Below, in pieces: positions 8,068-15,428 of a stretch of 64,000 bases of DNA. Position numbers and translations under genes: made by a program. Under the pieces are notes generated by a model. That model saw only the letters and a list, made by a program, of their open reading frames with translations, did not search any database and was not told the origin of the DNA. Origin of the DNA: Nitrobacteraceae bacterium AZCC 1564 (GTDB lineage Bacteria > Pseudomonadota > Alphaproteobacteria > Rhizobiales > Xanthobacteraceae); contig JBAGRR010000001.1 in assembly GCA_036924835.1 (NCBI GenBank), positions 4,665,001 through 4,729,000 of the forward strand, given 5' to 3'. The stretch's first letter is position 1; each line of letters begins with the position of its first letter.

Positions 8068-8121
8068 TCGCAGGCGGGGAGTGCTGAGCAGGTGCTTTCC
8101 CGCGAATGGGAGATCCTCAGA

Positions 8122-8430
8122 ATGGCTCAGAAGACAGGTAAGCCCCGCAGCTTCCTTACACGTGCACTGGCTGCGATGGCCTTGGTTGCAGTTTATTGCG
8201 TCAGCCTCATCGGCACGTCGGCAGTTCTGCTGTCCGCAACATCAACATCTGCCGAAGCGCGTGGGCGTGGCGGCGGTGGCCGTGGTCGCGGTGGCGGCTG
8301 GGGCCGTGGCCGTGGTTGGGGCCGTGGTCGCGGCTGGGGTCGCGGACGCGGCTTCGGTGTCTACGTCGCCCCGCCGGTGCGTGGCTGCTATTGGAGCCGC
8401 CGCTGGGGCCGGACCATCTGCCCGTATTGA
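8122..8430 (+). CDS. Small secreted Gly/Arg/Trp-rich protein
   Basis: A 102-residue protein. A hydrophobic N-terminal signal or anchor (about residues 12-35, ALAAMALVAVYCVSLIGTSA) is followed by a low-complexity GRGGG...GWGRGRGWG tract and a short tail with two Cys (RGCYWSRRWGRTICPY). Similar RG-rich secreted proteins are common in this bacterial group, without known function. I choose ATG 8122 over GTG 8092 because GGGAG lies about 9 bp upstream. The DNA tract is an imperfect 12-18-bp repeat and may be length-variable. Confidence 0.65.
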   Translation: MAQKTGKPRSFLTRALAAMALVAVYCVSLIGTSAVLLSATSTSAEARGRGGGGRGRGGGWGRGRGWGRGRGWGRGRGFGVYVAPPVRGCYWSRRWGRTICPY

Positions 8431-8440
8431 TATCTGTCTT

Positions 8441-8465
8441 GCCCGTGCGGTCTGATCGCGCGGGC
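8441..8465 (+). terminator. GC-rich stem-loop after the Gly/Arg-rich gene
   Basis: GCCCGTGCG (8441-8449) pairs with CGCGCGGGC (8457-8465) with one G-U pair and a 7-nt loop, 10 nt past the stop. No T-run follows. Confidence 0.45.
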
Positions 8466-8629
8466 TGACGGTCAAAGTGATCACGAGGTGCGCCGGTTTT
8501 CCGTCGCACCTTGTTTTCGTTTTGCGATCGTATCGTTTGTGATTGCTATGTGTTGCGTGTGCGTTCAGCGAACGTATTGAACGCATCTGTTCATCTGTAT
8601 GAACGCGAGAGCCGGCGTTGAAATATCGC

Positions 8630-9304
8630 TTAACTCTTCCGATGGCCTGCCGCGCGCATGCTTAAGTGCTGAGTATCCACGCCATCTCCTACAAGTGCAT
8701 CAGTCGCGACCGCGACGATGCGGTGGATGATGTCGTCGGTGTCGCTGGTATCGCACAAGCCGCCGGACAATTTGCGCAAGCGCTCGTTGTCGGTCACCGT
8801 CTGGCGGATCATCGCCAGCGCGAAGTGCAGGCCCCAATAGATATCGACTTCCTCACGATCGGGCAGGGCGTTGCGCAGCGCCACCGCGAAACGCTGCAAA
8901 TGGCGGAATTCGCGGTCGACGATCTTCTTGATCGGCGGCACGGTCTCGACCGAGGCGCGAGTGAGAAATCGTGCGGCCGCGGAGCGCTGGCGATCCGGAC
9001 TGAGACACCATCGCAGCGGCGGGCCGACCAGCGCGCGCAGAATGGCGTCGACGCTCGCCTTGCCGCCGCCGGCTTCTTCCGCGGCTTTCAGCTCAGCAAA
9101 GCGTTCACGGTTCAACACCGTGGTGCGGCTGACGAACAAATCCGCCAGCAATTCATCCTTGGAGCCGAAATGATAGTTCACCGCCGCGAGGTTGACCCCC
9201 GCCGCGGCCACGATATCGCGCATCGTCACTTCGCCGAAGCTGCGCTCTGCCCAAAGCGTTTCCGCGGCGGTAAGGATGGCGTTTTTGGTCTGGTCGCTTG
9301 CCAT
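8630..9304 (-). CDS. TetR-family transcriptional regulator
   Basis: A 224-residue TetR repressor. The N-terminal helix-turn-helix (about residues 8-55; TMRDIVAAAGVNLAAVNYHF) is followed by a long helical ligand domain with a TetR_C-like tail. It is transcribed away from the acyl-CoA dehydrogenase operon at 9543, and the shared 238-bp region holds an inverted repeat likely to be its operator. By position it probably controls that operon in response to an acyl-CoA or hydroxy-acid metabolite; the ligand is inference. The start at 9304 directly precedes the helix-turn-helix as usual for the family. Confidence 0.88.
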   Translation of the reverse strand: MASDQTKNAILTAAETLWAERSFGEVTMRDIVAAAGVNLAAVNYHFGSKDELLADLFVSRTTVLNRERFAELKAAEEAGGGKASVDAILRALVGPPLRWCLSPDRQRSAAARFLTRASVETVPPIKKIVDREFRHLQRFAVALRNALPDREEVDIYWGLHFALAMIRQTVTDNERLRKLSGGLCDTSDTDDIIHRIVAVATDALVGDGVDTQHLSMRAAGHRKS

Positions 9305-9352
9305 TTGGGCCAGTGGTTGAGTGTGGATTTCGCGTGGCGGAATTCAAATCAA

Positions 9353-9391
9353 ACATTTGTTCGGATGTCGCCTTGTAATTCAAACAAATGT
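9353..9391. promoter_or_regulatory. Probable TetR operator in divergent promoter
   Basis: ACATTTGTT (9353-9361) and AACAAATGT (9383-9391) form a perfect 9-bp inverted repeat with a 21-bp gap, in the region between the divergent TetR gene and the dehydrogenase operon. The centre-to-centre distance is 30 bp, about three helical turns. A role as the repressor's site is inferred from position. Confidence 0.6.
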
Positions 9392-9542
9392 ATGAAATCA
9401 AGCTAGCAGCAAGATCATCGTGCGGCAAGGCTGTTACTGCGGTCCATTCACGTCAGCAGGACTGACGTTCTTTCCTGGATGTGGACAGCCGGTCGCCGGT
9501 GTTGCAAGACGATTTCCAATTAACAACAGTGAGGACCGTCTC

Positions 9543-10778
9543 ATGGACTTTACGATGTCGGATCGCCAGCGCGAATGGCTGGAACGCGTGACCAACTTCA
9601 TGAACACGCACGTGCGGCCGGCCGTTCCAATCTATAAGGAGCAGGACGCGCAGGGCGATCGCTGGAAAGTCATTCCGATCCTCGAAGAGCTGAAGAAGAA
9701 GGCGAGGGCCGAAGGCCTCTGGAACATGTTCATGCCGCCGTCGTCGCACGAAGACGATGAATTCCGCGGTGCGGGCCTGACTAACCTCGAATACGCGCTG
9801 CTCTCCGAGCAGATGGGCCGCATCTCCTGGGCCTCGGAAGTGTTCAACTGCTCCGCGCCGGACACCGGCAACATGGAAGTGCTGATGCGCTACGGCACCA
9901 AGGAGCACAAGCGGCAGTGGCTGCGTCCGCTGATGGACGGCGAAATCCGCTCCGCGTTCCTGATGACCGAGCCTGCGGTGGCATCGTCGGATGCGACCAA
10001 CATCGAGACCCGCATCGAGCGTGACGGTGATCACTACGTCATCAACGGCCGCAAGTGGTGGTCGTCGGGCGTCGGCGATCCGCGCTGCAAGATCGCGATC
10101 CTGATGGGCAAGACCGATTTCAACGCGCCGAAGCATCAACAGCAGTCGCAGGTGCTGGTGCCGCTCGACACCAAAGGCATCACCGTCGAGCGCATGCTGC
10201 CGGTGTTCGGCTTCGACGATGCGCCGCATGGCCACGCTCAGGTGAAGCTCGAGAACGTCCGCGTTCCGGTCAGCAACATCCTGCTCGGCGAAGGCCGTGG
10301 TTTCGAGATCGCGCAGGGCCGCCTTGGTCCGGGTCGCATCCATCACTGCATGCGCACCATCGGCAAGGCGGAGGAAGCGCTGGAGAAGATGGTGAAGCGC
10401 CTGTCCTCGCGCACTGCATTCGGCAAGAAGATCATCGAACACTCGGTGTGGGAGCAGCGCATCGGTGAAGCCCGCACCAACATCGAGATGAACCGTCTGC
10501 TCTGCCTCAAGGCCGCCGACATGATGGACAAGGTGGGCAACAAGACCGCCCAGCTCGAAATCGCGATGATCAAGGTCGCGGCGCCGAACATGGCGCTCAA
10601 AATTATCGATCAGGCGATCCAGGCGTTCGGTGGTGCCGGCGTGTCCGATGAGGCCGGCCTCGCCAAGGACTACGCAGGCATTCGCACGCTGCGGCTTGCG
10701 GACGGTCCGGATGAAGTTCACAATCGCGCCATCGCGCGGCTTGAACTTCGCAAATATGCGAACGCGCCCGGCAAGTGA
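9543..10778 (+). CDS. Acyl-CoA dehydrogenase, ACAD10/ACAD11-like
   Basis: A 411-residue flavin acyl-CoA dehydrogenase. It shows the N-terminal helical domain, the middle-domain FAD/substrate motif [16 protein letters not shown], and a C-terminal helical domain ending in [18 protein letters not shown]. The ADGPDEVH signature and the following kinase-like gene place it with ACAD10/ACAD11. That clade works with a kinase domain to turn 4-hydroxyacyl-CoA, via a phosphorylated intermediate, into enoyl- or 3-hydroxyacyl-CoA (as LvaC/LvaA in Pseudomonas putida). ATG 9543 has GAGGA upstream. It is the first gene of a five-gene operon under the TetR repressor. Confidence 0.9.
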   Translation: MDFTMSDRQREWLERVTNFMNTHVRPAVPIYKEQDAQGDRWKVIPILEELKKKARAEGLWNMFMPPSSHEDDEFRGAGLTNLEYALLSEQMGRISWASEVFNCSAPDTGNMEVLMRYGTKEHKRQWLRPLMDGEIRSAFLMTEPAVASSDATNIETRIERDGDHYVINGRKWWSSGVGDPRCKIAILMGKTDFNAPKHQQQSQVLVPLDTKGITVERMLPVFGFDDAPHGHAQVKLENVRVPVSNILLGEGRGFEIAQGRLGPGRIHHCMRTIGKAEEALEKMVKRLSSRTAFGKKIIEHSVWEQRIGEARTNIEMNRLLCLKAADMMDKVGNKTAQLEIAMIKVAAPNMALKIIDQAIQAFGGAGVSDEAGLAKDYAGIRTLRLADGPDEVHNRAIARLELRKYANAPGK

Positions 10779-10799
10779 TTAATTGAAGCGGGTAAAAGA

Positions 10800-11861
10800 A
10801 TGGGTCTAGGGGTAAGGAACGACGCCGACTTTTCCGGCACAAAGCCGGTCGAGGAGCGTCATCGTATCGACGAAGCAAGTCTGGCACGCTGGATGAGCGA
10901 ACATGTCGAAGGTTTTGCGGGACCGCTCACGGTCTCGCAATTCAAGGGCGGTCAGTCGAACCCGACCTATCGTCTCGACACTCCGAAGACCTCCTACGTG
11001 ATGCGGCGCAAGCCGTTCGGCAAATTGCTGCCGTCGGCTCACGCTGTCGATCGCGAATTCAAGGTGATCGCGGCTCTGCACAAGCAGGGCTTTCCGGTGG
11101 CGCGCGCTTACGCGCTCTGCATGGACGACGCCGTGATCGGCGCGGCCTTCTACGTTATGTCGATGGAAGAGGGCCGCGTGTTTTGGAATCCGACCTTGCC
11201 GAACCTTCCGCCGGAGGAACGGCGTGCAGTGTTCACGTCGAAGATCGAAACACTGGCCAAGCTGCACAGCTACGAGCCGGAGACAATCGGGCTCGGCGAC
11301 TTCGGCAAACCGGGCAATTATTTCGCGCGGCAGGTGGATCGTTGGACCAAGCAGTACCGCGCGTCCGAGACCGATGTCATTCCGGAAATGGACAAGCTGA
11401 TCGAGTGGCTGCCGAAGACGGTGCCGGAGCAGCGGCGTGTCTCCATTGTCCATGGCGACTACCGGCTCGACAACATGATCTTCCATGCGGACAAGCCGCA
11501 GGTGAAGGCTGTGCTCGATTGGGAATTGTCCACGCTCGGCGATCCGATGGCGGACTTCGCCTATTTGCTCATGCAGTGGGTGATGCCGGGCCTCGAAGGT
11601 GCGGATCTCAAGGCGCTCAATATTCCGACCATGGAAGAGGCCGAGGCGATCTACTGCAAGGCCGCCAACGTGCCGCCGATCGAAAATCTCAACTGGTATT
11701 TTGCCTATAACCTGTTTCGCCTCGCCGGCATCGTGCAGGGCATTGCCAAGCGCATCGTCGATGGCACCGCTGCGAATGCGAAGGCGCAGGAATCCGCATC
11801 ACGCCGCATTCCGCTGGCGCAGGCGTCCTGGAAATACGCACAGCTCGCCGGCGCGAGCTGA
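10800..11861 (+). CDS. APH-type phosphotransferase (ACAD10/11 kinase-domain-like)
   Basis: A 353-residue aminoglycoside-phosphotransferase-fold kinase. It has a nucleotide-binding N lobe (FKGGQSNPTYRL, VMRRKPFGKLLPSAHAVDRE), the catalytic loop HGDYRLDN at residues 218-225 (Asp220), and the metal-binding DWE at 240-242. Fused to ACAD domains in animal ACAD10/11 and separate in bacteria (LvaA), these kinases phosphorylate the hydroxyl of hydroxyacyl-CoAs. It lies 21 bp behind the dehydrogenase, which supports a joint role. Antibiotic resistance is unlikely given the context. Start ATG 10800. Confidence 0.85.
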   Translation: MGLGVRNDADFSGTKPVEERHRIDEASLARWMSEHVEGFAGPLTVSQFKGGQSNPTYRLDTPKTSYVMRRKPFGKLLPSAHAVDREFKVIAALHKQGFPVARAYALCMDDAVIGAAFYVMSMEEGRVFWNPTLPNLPPEERRAVFTSKIETLAKLHSYEPETIGLGDFGKPGNYFARQVDRWTKQYRASETDVIPEMDKLIEWLPKTVPEQRRVSIVHGDYRLDNMIFHADKPQVKAVLDWELSTLGDPMADFAYLLMQWVMPGLEGADLKALNIPTMEEAEAIYCKAANVPPIENLNWYFAYNLFRLAGIVQGIAKRIVDGTAANAKAQESASRRIPLAQASWKYAQLAGAS

Positions 11862-11937
11862 CGCACGTTACACGCGATCGGGCAGGGCGCGGTATCACGC
11901 GCTCATGCCATCTTCATAAAACGCTCGGGAGAACGTC

Positions 11938-12723
11938 ATGGGTCGCCTTGAAGGCAAGTCCGTCATCATCACCGGCGCGGGCAGCGGCATCGGCCGCGCA
12001 GCGTCACTCTTGTTCACCAAGGAAGGCGCGAAGCTGATCGCGGTGGACAAGACCGACGGCGTGAAGGAAACCGTCGAGGACGTGCGCAAGGCGGGCGGCA
12101 CTGCGGAAGCCATGATGCTGGATGCGGGCTCCGAAGACGACGTGAAGGCTTATATCGCGAAGGCGATCTCCACCTACGGCAAGCTCGACGCGATCTGGGC
12201 CAACGCCGGCATCAGCGGCGGCCTCGTGCCGCTTCAGGAGCAAACAGTCGAGCACTGGCAGGAGATTCTCCGCGTCAACCTGATCGGACCGTTCCTCGCG
12301 ATAAAGTATGCGATGCCGCATCTGGTGGGGCAGGGCCACGGCGCCATCGTCTGCACCGCATCGGTTGCAGGCCTGAAGTCCGGCGCCAGTGGTCACCCTT
12401 ATGCGTCGAGCAAGGCAGGCGTCATCAGCCTGGTACAGACCACGGCGTATTCTCTGTCGGGCACGGGCGTGCGCATCAACGCGGTGTGTCCCGGATTGAT
12501 CGAGACCGGCATGACCAAGCGGATTTTCGACGGCGCGAAAGAGCGCGGCACGGAAGGCAAAATTGGTCAGCTCAATCCGCTCAAGCGCGCGGGACAGCCG
12601 CAAGAGATCGCAGCAATGGGGTTGTTCCTCGCGAGCGACGAGTCATCCTACGTCAACGGACAGGCGTTCCCCGTCGATGGCGGTCTGACCGCGTCGATGC
12701 CTTACGCTGGAAAACCGATCTGA
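11938..12723 (+). CDS. SDR-family oxidoreductase (operon gene 3)
   Basis: A 261-residue classical short-chain dehydrogenase: TGAGSGIG cofactor motif at residues 12-19, NAG motif (WANAGIS), catalytic Tyr155 and Lys159 (PYASSKAG), and the C-terminal YVNGQAFPVDGG. Asp after the second strand (AVDKTD) suggests NAD preference. Third gene of the ACAD/APH operon with a GGGAG ribosome site. It could oxidise the 3-hydroxyacyl product or a related alcohol; the substrate is inferred only from neighbours. The next gene starts 8 bp after its stop. Confidence 0.9.
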   Translation: MGRLEGKSVIITGAGSGIGRAASLLFTKEGAKLIAVDKTDGVKETVEDVRKAGGTAEAMMLDAGSEDDVKAYIAKAISTYGKLDAIWANAGISGGLVPLQEQTVEHWQEILRVNLIGPFLAIKYAMPHLVGQGHGAIVCTASVAGLKSGASGHPYASSKAGVISLVQTTAYSLSGTGVRINAVCPGLIETGMTKRIFDGAKERGTEGKIGQLNPLKRAGQPQEIAAMGLFLASDESSYVNGQAFPVDGGLTASMPYAGKPI

Positions 12724-12730
12724 TTTCCGC

Positions 12731-13465
12731 ATGTCGAACCCTGCCAAACCATTCGTCGCGCAACATGCTGTCCCTAAGGGTCTGACATCGACGCGCTGGT
12801 GGTGGGTGCGCCACGCGCCGGTGCGGATAGACGGCGGCAACATCTACGGACAGTCCGACATCGCCTGCGACTGCAGCGACAAGGTGGTGTTCGCAGGCGT
12901 TGCGCGTTTCCTGCCGAAAAATGCAGTCTGGTACGCAAGTCATCTGCAGCGCACGCACCAGACGGCGGAAGCGATCTGGGCGGCAGGCCTCAGGGCACCC
13001 GTAGAGATGATCAGGGACAAGGCCTTCGCCGAACAAGACCTCGGCGAATGGCAGGGTATGAACCGCGCCGCATTCTTTGCCGCGCGCCCCGCATCCATTG
13101 CCAGCTACTGGTTCGCGCCCGCCCATGAACGCGCGCCAGGGGGCGAGAGCTTCAATGATCTGTCGGAGCGTACCGTGGCCGCGATCCGCCGCATCAACGC
13201 TGAGCAGGCGGGCAAGGATATCGTCTGCGTCTCCCACGGCGGGCCGATCAAGGCGGCGATTGCCTTCGCGCTCGGGCTCGATCCCGGCGCAGGTCTCGCC
13301 TTCGCCATCGACAACTGCTCGGTGACGCGGCTGGACTATCTCTCGAGCGAGGACCACAGCGGCTGGCGCGTGCCGATGATCAATCAGCAGCCATGGATCG
13401 CCAGTCCCGCGCACGATGCCATGCATCAGCCCGCGGGGCCGGAAGTAACCAACAAGCTCGCATAA
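12731..13465 (+). CDS. Histidine phosphatase family protein (phosphoglycerate-mutase-like)
   Basis: A 244-residue branch-1 histidine phosphatase. The phosphoacceptor motif RHAP is at residues 27-30 (His28), the second catalytic His169 is in SHGGPI, and a conserved acid is in QDLGEWQGM. Family members hydrolyse small phosphate esters. In an operon with a hydroxyacyl-CoA kinase and dehydrogenase it could remove phosphate from stalled phospho-intermediates, but this is speculation. It follows the SDR by 8 bp, and a CTAG double hairpin begins 7 bp after its stop, separating it from the last operon gene. Confidence 0.85.
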   Translation: MSNPAKPFVAQHAVPKGLTSTRWWWVRHAPVRIDGGNIYGQSDIACDCSDKVVFAGVARFLPKNAVWYASHLQRTHQTAEAIWAAGLRAPVEMIRDKAFAEQDLGEWQGMNRAAFFAARPASIASYWFAPAHERAPGGESFNDLSERTVAAIRRINAEQAGKDIVCVSHGGPIKAAIAFALGLDPGAGLAFAIDNCSVTRLDYLSSEDHSGWRVPMINQQPWIASPAHDAMHQPAGPEVTNKLA

Positions 13466-13471
13466 GCATAA

Positions 13472-13635
13472 CTAGTGTCCCGTCTCCGAATAACCGACCA
13501 ATTTGCCGCGCGCTCGCACGGTTATTCGGAGACGAAAGGACACTAGCAAATCAAAATACTAGTGTGGCTTCGTCTCGCAATTGCCGATAAGAGACTGCCG
13601 CAAGAGAGGTCGGCAATTGCGAGACGCCACACTAG
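13472..13635. repeat. CTAG double-hairpin element, family 1
   Basis: Hairpin A (13472-13546) has arms CTAGTGTCCCGTCTCC.. and ..GGAGACGAAAGGACACTAG. The spacer CAAATCAAAATA is 13547-13558. Hairpin B (13559-13635) has arms CTAGTGTGGCTTCGTCTCGC.. and ..GCGAGACGCCACACTAG. In each hairpin only the arm facing the spacer has three extra bases (AAA; CTT). The reverse complement of the whole unit matches 18920-19084, including most loop bases. It lies between two co-directional operon genes. Confidence 0.9.
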
Positions 13636-13674
13636 CGCCATCGCCGAAAAAAAACATTTCAGGGAGAGAAACGC

Positions 13675-14442
13675 ATGACCTTGTTCGATCTGAGCGGCAA
13701 AGTCGCCGTCGTCACCGGCTCGACCCGCGGTATCGGCCGCGCCATCGCGGAGCGTATGGTGGAGCATGGCGCTAAGGTAGTGATCTCATCGCGCAAGCAG
13801 GATGTCTGCGATCAAGTGTCGAAGGAGATCAACGCGCAGTATGGCAAGGACAAGACCATCGCCATTGCCGCTAACATCTCCAGCAAGGAGAATCTGCAGA
13901 ACCTTGTCGACGAGACCAACCGAGCCTTCGGCAAGATCGACGTGCTTGTCTGCAACGCGGCATCGAATCCATATTACGGCCCGATGGCCGGCATTTCCGA
14001 CGACCAGTTCAGCAAGATCCTCAGCAACAACATCATCGCCAACAACTGGCTGATCAGCATGGTGGTGCCGCAGATGATCGAGCGCAAGGATGGTTCGATC
14101 ATCATCGTCTCATCGATCGGTGGTCTGAAGGGCTCGACCACCATTGGCGCGTACTGCGTCTCGAAGGCGGCTGATATGCAGCTCGCGCGCAATCTCGCCT
14201 GCGAATACGGCAAGCACAACATCCGTGTGAACTGCATCGCGCCGGGCCTGATCAAGACCGATTTCGCCAAGGCGTTGTGGGATAATCCCGAGACGCTGAA
14301 GGCCTCGACCGCACGCTCGCCGCTGCTGCGCATCGGCATCCCAGACGAAATCGCCGGCGCAGCCGTGTTTCTCGGATCGGCCGCGGGCAACTTCATGACT
14401 GGGCAGTCAATGGTGATCGACGGCGGTGCGACCATCAGCTAA
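13675..14442 (+). CDS. SDR-family oxidoreductase (last gene of the ACAD operon)
   Basis: A 255-residue classical SDR with VVTGSTRGIGRA at residues 13-24, NAA motif (VCNAASNPYYGP), catalytic YCVSK, and the C-terminal FMTGQSMVIDGGA. It resembles the DHRS4/FabG-like dehydrogenases that often follow ACAD10/11 modules. AGGGAGAG lies upstream of ATG 13675. It was probably part of the operon starting at 9543, but 209 bp containing a double-hairpin repeat now separates it from the phosphatase gene, so read-through may be reduced. Confidence 0.9.
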   Translation: MTLFDLSGKVAVVTGSTRGIGRAIAERMVEHGAKVVISSRKQDVCDQVSKEINAQYGKDKTIAIAANISSKENLQNLVDETNRAFGKIDVLVCNAASNPYYGPMAGISDDQFSKILSNNIIANNWLISMVVPQMIERKDGSIIIVSSIGGLKGSTTIGAYCVSKAADMQLARNLACEYGKHNIRVNCIAPGLIKTDFAKALWDNPETLKASTARSPLLRIGIPDEIAGAAVFLGSAAGNFMTGQSMVIDGGATIS

Positions 14443-14490
14443 AGGCGGGTCAGGACTTGCGTCGCAACGGACTTTGCTGTCGCGGCGCAC

Positions 14491-14565
14491 CTCGTGTCCC
14501 AATTCCGAGGTTCGCTGGAAGGACTCCGGGGGATAGCGGAGCGAACTTCTGAACCACCGCACTGG
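14491..14565. repeat. Outer-arm-only remnant of the CTAG element (family 2)
   Basis: The left arm CTCGTGTCCCAATTCCGAGG resembles the outer right arm (inverted) of the elements at 39147 and 49551. The right arm GCGAACTTCTGAACCACCGC plus ACTGG is the inverse of their outer left arm. Inner arms, bulge bases and spacer are absent and the CTAG ends are mutated. It has the same deletion form as the remnant at 8005, from another stem family. Confidence 0.65.
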
Positions 14566-14633
14566 CATGCTGGTGAAGCAGGCATCTGAAAACCGGGGAT
14601 GGTGAGCGCAATGTTCCATTTGCGCGCATGCTC

Positions 14634-14765
14634 TTACGCCAGGAACAATAGGCACGCGCCCGCGATTGCCAGCGGGGCCATGCAAATGGCGCCCAGAACC
14701 AACGATATTGGATCGGCCTCGTTCTCGTTGTTCTCAGTTGCGTGAACTGGCTTGTCTTCGCGCAC
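14634..14765 (-). CDS. Possible 43-residue membrane microprotein
   Basis: A GTG-started frame on the minus strand encodes an acidic N-terminal part (REDKPVHATENNENEADP) and one hydrophobic segment (ISLVLGAICMAPLAIAGACL). GGAGG lies 4 nt before the GTG, slightly close. The clean split into polar head and single membrane span argues for a real small protein; no homolog is known to me. It lies alone between convergently placed transcripts. Moderate to low certainty. Confidence 0.4.
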   Translation of the reverse strand: MREDKPVHATENNENEADPISLVLGAICMAPLAIAGACLLFLA

Positions 14766-14902
14766 GATGCCTCCAAATCATCTCAAGCGGCGTGCGTTGC
14801 TGCGTTAAGCGCATGCGCAACTCGAGAGAACGTGAAGGGTTTCAAGAGATTTCAGGTAGATCAGGTTGTTTTTGTTTTTCCCGACCGTGGAAAGGAAAAC
14901 AA

Positions 14903-15277
14903 ATGTGGAAATTATCCTTGGCAATTTCGACACTCGTCACATCACTGGCTGTGTTGTCGCCGCCGGCGGTTGCGCAGGACTATCCGTTCTGCCTGCGGCG
15001 GAGCGATGAAGCGGGACCGGGAACTTGTTACTATCGAAGCTATAGGCAGTGCAGCGCGGCAGCGTCGGGAATTAACGGGTACTGTTACCCCAATCCGCGC
15101 ATGGCATACGGTTCCTACCGAAGGCCGATGCGCTACGCGCCCGGACCCGGCATTCCGGGGAATCCCTATCCGTCTGGCGGCATTCCGGGGAATCCCTATG
15201 CGGGCGGCGGGCCTTCAGGCGCCAATCAGGCCACCAATCGTCCGAACGCCAGCAATGAAATTGGCAGTGGCCGCTGA
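14903..15277 (+). CDS. DUF3551 secreted protein
   Basis: A 124-residue protein: signal peptide (residues 1-25, ...LAVLSPPAVAQ), then the DUF3551 core with conserved Cys residues (YPFCLRRSDEAGPGTCYYRS ... QCSAAASGINGYCYPNP), then a Gly/Pro-rich tail containing a duplicated GGIPGNPY segment. DUF3551 proteins are abundant in Bradyrhizobium relatives and have no established function. ATG 14903 is supported by AAAGGA upstream. A strong stem-loop follows at 15340. Confidence 0.8.
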   Translation: MWKLSLAISTLVTSLAVLSPPAVAQDYPFCLRRSDEAGPGTCYYRSYRQCSAAASGINGYCYPNPRMAYGSYRRPMRYAPGPGIPGNPYPSGGIPGNPYAGGGPSGANQATNRPNASNEIGSGR

Positions 15278-15339
15278 CGGGTGGTGGTCGTGGTAACGCG
15301 CTCTGCTCGCTAGATCGAACGACGCCATCTTACTGGCCG

Positions 15340-15372
15340 TACCGATCACCGAGAAAGACTCGGTGATCGGTA
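15340..15372. terminator. 14-bp stem-loop between convergent genes
   Basis: TACCGATCACCGAG (15340-15353) pairs perfectly with CTCGGTGATCGGTA (15359-15372) over loop AAAGA. It lies between the DUF3551 gene and the end of the large outer-membrane gene and could stop transcription from both sides. No T-run follows. Confidence 0.7.
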
Positions 15373-15428
15373 TCGGTGGACGCTTCACGCGAACCGGGTG
15401 TCAGGTTGCTCGAAAACGCTCTCAAACT

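Noticed and set aside
8268-8360. GC-rich short tandem repeats
   Set aside because: They encode the Gly/Arg/Trp tract of a secreted protein; low-complexity coding sequence rather than a separate repeat element.
9453-10721. Long minus-strand open frame (about 420 codons) opposite the acyl-CoA dehydrogenase
   Set aside because: It is a codon-bias mirror of the real gene: low-complexity His/Arg/Leu-rich translation, no ribosome site and no domain. The same holds for long antisense frames at 1441-2442, 20594-21763, 21831-22874 and 37800-38945.
10800-11861. Aminoglycoside resistance kinase
   Set aside because: The APH fold is present, but the gene is inside a fatty-acyl catabolic operon next to an ACAD10/11-type dehydrogenase, which points to a metabolic kinase.
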